Shown here in pieces: positions 23,898 to 27,392 of a stretch of 27,392 nucleotides of DNA. The translations under genes and the position numbers were made by a program. The stretch is from Verrucomicrobiota bacterium (GTDB lineage: Bacteria > Chlamydiota > Chlamydiia > Chlamydiales > JAEYWL01), in contig JAEYWL010000122.1 in NCBI GenBank assembly GCA_023428915.1, positions 1 through 27,392 on the forward strand, written 5' to 3'. The notes under the pieces were generated by a model. That model saw only the letters and a list, made by a program, of their open reading frames with translations. It had not been told where the DNA came from and did not search any database. The stretch's first letter is position 1. Every line of letters begins with the position of its first letter.

Positions 23898-24182
23898 ATG
23901 CCTATGTCTATTAATCCCATGAGAGAATTTACTGCGCATTTATGCGATCCTTATCGCCAACTGGTTAAGGTGGTAACAGATAAGGAGCGGCTGCGTTTTC
24001 CGCTCGACATTGCAGATAAAAGAATTGCCTTTTTCGCACTGTCTCTATTGGCAGGCTATCTTTTTATGCCTATTGGAGCGCTTGAAGCTTTTATTATTAC
24101 TGTGCTCACTTTCTATACGAGCACTGCTATGGCTAAGTATTTACTCCTGACACATAACGTAAATAGATATTTTCAAAATTAG
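23898..24182 (+). CDS. Inc-like small membrane protein (paralogue 1)
   Basis: The 94-residue protein has a soluble N-terminal part (about 1-42). Two adjoining hydrophobic segments follow (about 43-58, IAFFALSLLAGYLFM, and 63-79, EAFIITVLTFYTSTAM), parted by the short turn PIGAL. This two-lobed hydrophobic hairpin is the hallmark of chlamydial Inc proteins, which are secreted by the type III system and inserted in the inclusion membrane. The C-terminus ends soon after (HNVNRYFQN). GAGG lies just before the ATG. It aligns without gaps to the first 94 residues of the next protein, about half identical, so the two arose by tandem duplication. Function otherwise unknown; a small bacterial membrane protein is the alternative. 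Confidence 0.75.
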   Translation: MPMSINPMREFTAHLCDPYRQLVKVVTDKERLRFPLDIADKRIAFFALSLLAGYLFMPIGALEAFIITVLTFYTSTAMAKYLLLTHNVNRYFQN

Positions 24183-24240
24183 GGTCTATCTCTATACTGC
24201 ATCTTATGTCTAATTACAAATAATAATTGGAGAATAATTT

Positions 24241-24843
24241 ATGACCATATCCATTGACTATATGAAAGAGTTTACCACTCATCTGAACAGCCCGTTTTTT
24301 CAAATGGCTGTTGTAAAGAAAAATAATGAACGAGTTCGCCTTCCTTTAAACCTTGTAGAGCGGAAGGTTGCCTTTTTTGCTATGGCTTTGTTTGCCGGTC
24401 TTTTATTTGCTCCGCTTGGTGCTCTTGAGGCCATAGCTGCAACTTTGCTTACCTTTTATACTACTACCGGTATTGCGAAATATTTAGACCTGACTCATCA
24501 CGTTAAAGCCTATTTCAAGAACCATAAAGAAGAAAAATTTAATGATAAATACCATCCGCAGATGGGAACGCCTGTCTTTCAAGGCTGCGGCAGCACTTAC
24601 AGCTGTGCTCCTTTGCTGCCATTGAATTACAGCAATTACAGACAACTCGTTCAAAACGCTTTACTTGAAGATTCAATAAATCTAAAGAGTCCAGTGGATC
24701 AGCAAGGAAACACACTGATGCATTACGCCTATGCCTTTAATGATCAAGAATACATTGCAAAGCTCCATGCCCTCGATAATACGCTATGCGAAATAAGAAA
24801 TGCCGAGGACAAGTTTCCAACAGATCTAATGCTAAAAAGCTAA
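24241..24843 (+). CDS. Inc-like membrane protein with ankyrin-like C-terminal tail (paralogue 2)
   Basis: The 200-residue protein repeats the plan of its upstream neighbour: residues 1-94 with a two-lobed hydrophobic domain (VAFFAMALFAGLLFAPLGAL, then a second lobe). About 105 further residues follow. A linker (about 95-150) holds two cysteines near GCGSTYSC. The end carries one ankyrin-like repeat, DQQGNTLMHYAYAFNDQEY at 153-171, followed by a helix. An Inc-like anchor with a cytosol-facing protein-binding tail is a plausible architecture for an effector. GGAGA lies eight bases before the ATG. The pair is probably one operon ending at the hairpin at 24852. Confidence 0.75.
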   Translation: MTISIDYMKEFTTHLNSPFFQMAVVKKNNERVRLPLNLVERKVAFFAMALFAGLLFAPLGALEAIAATLLTFYTTTGIAKYLDLTHHVKAYFKNHKEEKFNDKYHPQMGTPVFQGCGSTYSCAPLLPLNYSNYRQLVQNALLEDSINLKSPVDQQGNTLMHYAYAFNDQEYIAKLHALDNTLCEIRNAEDKFPTDLMLKS

Positions 24844-24851
24844 GGTTTACT

Positions 24852-24884
24852 AAGAAGGCAAAAGTGTACTTTTGCCTTCTTATT
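24852..24884 (+). terminator. Terminator after the Inc-like pair
   Basis: A perfect 13-bp stem (AAGAAGGCAAAAG and its complement) with loop TGTA starts nine bases after the stop and is followed by ATTT. The T run is short, but stem quality and place support termination. The next 120 bases before tyrS are T-rich without a clear promoter. Confidence 0.7.
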
Positions 24885-25016
24885 TAAAAAAAATCATAAA
24901 TTCATTTTTTTATTCGTTTTTTTCCTTACTTTTTTTTCGTAAATCAGTATTCTTTTCCTTGCTTATTCACAAAAAGCCTTAACCTTAAGAATCTTGAAGC
25001 CTGGTGGTTGCCTTTT

Positions 25017-26285
25017 ATGACAAATGTGATTGATGTATTGGAAGAGCGGGGATTTGTTGATGCGATTACAAGCGAGGAGTTAAGGGTATTAGTCAATAAG
25101 CCGGTTAAGGTATATTGCGGCTTTGATCCTACTGCAGATAGCTTGCATGTAGGAAACTTAGTTGCTATTATGGGCTTAGCCTGGTTTCAACGCTTTGGCC
25201 ATACTCCTGTGGCGATTGCAGGAGGGGCGACAGGCATGGTAGGAGACCCTTCTGGAAAAAGTGCAGAGCGTCCATTATTAGATGAACAGACTTTGCAGAA
25301 TAACCTTAAAGGCATTAAAACAAATCTTGAAAACATCCTTGCCAGCCAAGGCACGCCGCTTGAATTATTGAATAACTATGATTGGTTTAAAGATTTTTCC
25401 TTTCTTGACTTTTTAAGAGATATAGGCAAGCACTGCCGTATGGGCCCCATGCTAGCTAAGGATAGTGTGCGTACGCGCTTGCACTCAGAAGAAGGCATGA
25501 GCTTTACCGAGTTTTGCTACCAGCTTTTACAAGGGTATGATTTTCTATACCTCTATGACCACCATAATGTCAAAATCCAACTAGGGGGAAGCGACCAGTG
25601 GGGGAATATTACAGCGGGTACTGAGCTAATCCGCAAGCTTCGAGGCGAACAGGCATACGGTTTAACAACTCCATTGCTGACCCGAAGCGATGGGCAAAAA
25701 TTTGGCAAATCTGAGAAAGGAGCTATTTGGCTCTCTGCAGATAAACTTTCTCCCTATGAATTTTATCAATATTTTATCCGTATAGCTGATGCAGACGTTA
25801 TCACGTTAATGCGCATGCTTACATTCATGGATATGGGAGAAATCCGCGAGTATGAATGGCGCATGCTGCAGGCTGACTATCAGCCAAATACAGTGCAAAA
25901 GAAACTGGCTGAAGAGGTCACGCGCCTTGTGCATAAAGATGGCGGTTTGCAAGAGGCCCTTAAAGTGACCAAGGCCGCTGCACCTGGCTCGCAAGCCGTT
26001 TTAAATGCAGAAACTTTAGAGAGCCTTGGCAGCAGCATGCCTTCTTATGAAGCTTCCTTAGAGCAAATTGCAGGACAGAAACTGCTTGATATCTTAGTCC
26101 TATGCGGTTTACAACCCAGCAAGGGAGAGGCAAGGCGCCTAATTAAAAACGGGGGCGTTTATCTAAATAATGTACAAATTACCGATGAAAATGCCTGCGT
26201 TGCAGAAAATCAGCTCATTGACCATAAGCTGCTGCTGCTAGCTGCAGGAAAAAAGAATAAAATTCTAATCAAAATCAAAAAATAA
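25017..26285 (+). CDS. tyrS: Tyrosyl-tRNA synthetase
   Basis: The 422-residue product charges tRNA-Tyr. It is a class I synthetase: the HIGH-type motif is HVGN (44-47) in GFDPTADSLHVGN, and the KMSKS-type loop is KFGKS (228-232). The tyrosine site includes YQLLQGYDF (about 168-176) and QLGGSDQWGN (188-197). The last 60 residues form an S4 RNA-binding domain (GEARRLIKNGGVYLNN). A TTG three codons upstream (25008) is open, but the ATG at 25017 with GGTGG upstream is the likely start. Length is normal and no defect is seen. Confidence 0.97.
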   Translation: MTNVIDVLEERGFVDAITSEELRVLVNKPVKVYCGFDPTADSLHVGNLVAIMGLAWFQRFGHTPVAIAGGATGMVGDPSGKSAERPLLDEQTLQNNLKGIKTNLENILASQGTPLELLNNYDWFKDFSFLDFLRDIGKHCRMGPMLAKDSVRTRLHSEEGMSFTEFCYQLLQGYDFLYLYDHHNVKIQLGGSDQWGNITAGTELIRKLRGEQAYGLTTPLLTRSDGQKFGKSEKGAIWLSADKLSPYEFYQYFIRIADADVITLMRMLTFMDMGEIREYEWRMLQADYQPNTVQKKLAEEVTRLVHKDGGLQEALKVTKAAAPGSQAVLNAETLESLGSSMPSYEASLEQIAGQKLLDILVLCGLQPSKGEARRLIKNGGVYLNNVQITDENACVAENQLIDHKLLLLAAGKKNKILIKIKK

Positions 26286-26443
26286 GGTTTGATTGCAAAT
26301 ATAGTTTTACTATGATGGCAGCGGTGCTCATAACTTTTTGTAGATGCAAAGTGCTTGCCCGCTAGCAAGATATGATAAAATTTTCTATTACCTACATGTC
26401 GCCATCTAGTTACTTGTCACAATAAAAAGGGAGTTGCAGATCT

Positions 26444-26749
26444 ATGACAACAATGACAAAGAAAAGTACCATGACCAAAAAAAAGCTAATCAATTCTATC
26501 TCGCAAGAGCATGATATGAATCCCAACGATGTGCGTCATGTCATCCAATCTTTTTTGGATAAAATGACTAAATCATTGGCTGAAGGCGATAGATTGGAGT
26601 TTCGCGATTTTGGGGTATTTGAAGTTGTTGAAAGAAAGCAGAAAGTAGGGCGTAACCCAAAGAACGCCGCAGTGCCGATCATTATTCCAGCAAGACATGC
26701 TGTCAAATTTACACCTGGCAAAAAGATGAAAAAACTCATCGAAGTGTAA
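26444..26749 (+). CDS. HU/IHF-family DNA-binding protein
   Basis: The 101-residue protein is a histone-like HU/IHF monomer that bends DNA as a dimer. KKKLINSISQEHDMNPNDV forms the N-terminal helices; the arm has FGVFEVVERKQKVGRNPKN and ends VKFTPGKKMK. The DNA-intercalating proline region reads RNPKNAAVPIIIPA. About nine extra N-terminal residues (MTTMTKKST) precede the usual start, and internal ATGs at 26453 and 26471 are possible, but GGGAG is near 26444. HU proteins compact the nucleoid. It lies just upstream of the long GATC-rich repeats. Confidence 0.93.
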   Translation: MTTMTKKSTMTKKKLINSISQEHDMNPNDVRHVIQSFLDKMTKSLAEGDRLEFRDFGVFEVVERKQKVGRNPKNAAVPIIIPARHAVKFTPGKKMKKLIEV

Positions 26750-26768
26750 ATTAAAGAAAACAATTTTT

Positions 26769-26798
26769 GGCGCGCTGCGACTTTGCCGCAAGCGCGCC
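26769..26798. other. GC-rich hairpin after the HU gene
   Basis: GGCGCGCTGCG and CGCAAGCGCGCC form a strong stem with a bulge 19 bases after the HU stop. There is no T run after it on the plus strand, so it may end or protect the HU transcript or mark the edge of the repeat region. Confidence 0.45.
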
Positions 26799-26810
26799 GG
26801 GTAAGGGAGA

Positions 26811-27140
26811 TCTTACTACTGATCTTAGACAAACTGATAGCAAGTCTTGATCTCGATCTTAATCATTGTCTTAATCTCCTTGGTAGATGTTAAGGTTTCG
26901 TTACCGACTGAGACATAAAGCTCGAATTTAGAAAAGTTGAAGAAAAGCAAGATTAAGATCATGATCGAGATTAAGATCAAGATTTAGCGACTGAGACATA
27001 AAGTTCGAATTTAGAAAAGTTGAAGAAAAGCAAGATTAAGATCATGATCAAGATTAAGATCAAGATTTAGTTTGCGTAAGTGAGTGAAAGATTTTAACGG
27101 CCAGATTTTTTTAAATACTTGCCAGTCCAGGAGTTTTTGC
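26811..27140. repeat. Long GATC-rich direct repeat, copy 1
   Basis: The 330 bp from TCTTACTACTGATCTTA to GTCCAGGAGTTTTTGC recur, with a few base changes, at 27163. The left part (CTTGATCTCGATCTTAATC) is an inverted, imperfect match to GATTAAGATCATGATC and the following bases, so the unit can fold. About ten GATC sites occur in 270 bp. No convincing gene is present. Confidence 0.85.
26905..27070. repeat. Tandem 83-bp duplication inside copy 1
   Basis: Two units of exactly 83 bp (26905-26987 and 26988-27070), starting CGACTGAGACATAAAG and ending CAAGATTTAG, differ by two bases. Copy 2 at 27163 has one shortened unit only (18 bp less), so the number and length of units vary. Confidence 0.9.
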
Positions 27141-27162
27141 AGCTCGCCACCTTGGCCGGTGT

Positions 27163-27392
27163 TCTTACTACTGATCTTACACAAACTGATAGCAAGTCTT
27201 GATCTCGATCTTAATCATTGTCTTAATCTCCTTGGTAGATATTAAGCGTTTCGTTACCGACTGAGACATAAAGTTCGAATTTAGAAAAGTTGAAGAAAAG
27301 CAAGATTAAGATCAAGATTTAGTTTGCGTAAGTGAGTGAAAGATTTTAACGGCCAGATTTTTTTAAATACTTGCCAGTCCAGGAGTTTTTGC
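27163..27392. repeat. Long GATC-rich direct repeat, copy 2 (reaches window end)
   Basis: The 230 bp match copy 1 from end to end, except for the lack of one 83-bp unit, an 18-bp internal loss and scattered changes (for example GTTAAGG versus ATTAAGCG). The window stops at the base where copy 1 ends, so further copies may follow. Confidence 0.85.

Noticed and set aside
26905..27070. CRISPR array
   Set aside because: The repeated unit is 83 bp in direct tandem with no unique spacers and no cas genes nearby.

Overview
The window looks like a chromosomal segment of a chlamydia, most likely an environmental (Parachlamydia-like) member of the Chlamydiae. The main evidence is the groEL-groES-pepF block, which has the same order as in Chlamydia, and the chlamydial-looking GroES and GroEL sequences. 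A tandem pair of small proteins with a two-lobed hydrophobic segment resembles chlamydial inclusion-membrane (Inc) proteins. No 16S rRNA is present, so the assignment is inference.

Left part (1-14366): an accessory region. It opens with the 3' end of an IS66-type transposase. Next, on the minus strand, is a compact type I restriction-modification operon, read from high to low coordinates: an unrecognised 431-aa protein, hsdM, hsdS, hsdR, and a membrane-anchored coiled-coil protein. All junctions overlap or nearly touch. Beyond a 312-bp divergent gap lies a plus-strand replication module: a SpoVG-like protein and a primase-helicase with CHC2-type zinc ribbon, TOPRIM and RecA-like domains. A minus-strand pair follows (DUF5681-like protein and a 75-aa protein). 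The plus strand then carries an unrecognised zinc-ribbon protein, a MerR-type small DNA-binding protein and a large serine recombinase. The recombinase gene ends inside the 3' end of a tRNA-Asn gene, so the tRNA is probably the chromosomal boundary of an integrated plasmid- or satellite-like element with the restriction system as cargo. The far boundary is not visible.

Middle part (14355-21376): core genes. These are tRNA-Asn, groEL, groES (preceded by a CIRCE operator with one degenerate half), pepF, a secreted protein with a PEP-CTERM-like C-terminus, a DUF151 bifunctional nuclease-family protein, rpiA and a divergent Nif3-family gene whose start is only 27 bp from that of rpiA.

Right part (21384-27392): a small basic protein and queF are divergent. 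Each has a roughly 100-bp palindrome of the same repeat family in its leader, and a near-consensus promoter lies between the palindromes. A DMT-type transporter faces queF. Then come two paralogous Inc-like proteins (one with an ankyrin-like tail), a terminator, tyrS and an HU-family gene. The last 640 bp hold no convincing gene. They consist of a long GATC-rich direct repeat, one copy of which contains an 83-bp tandem duplication.
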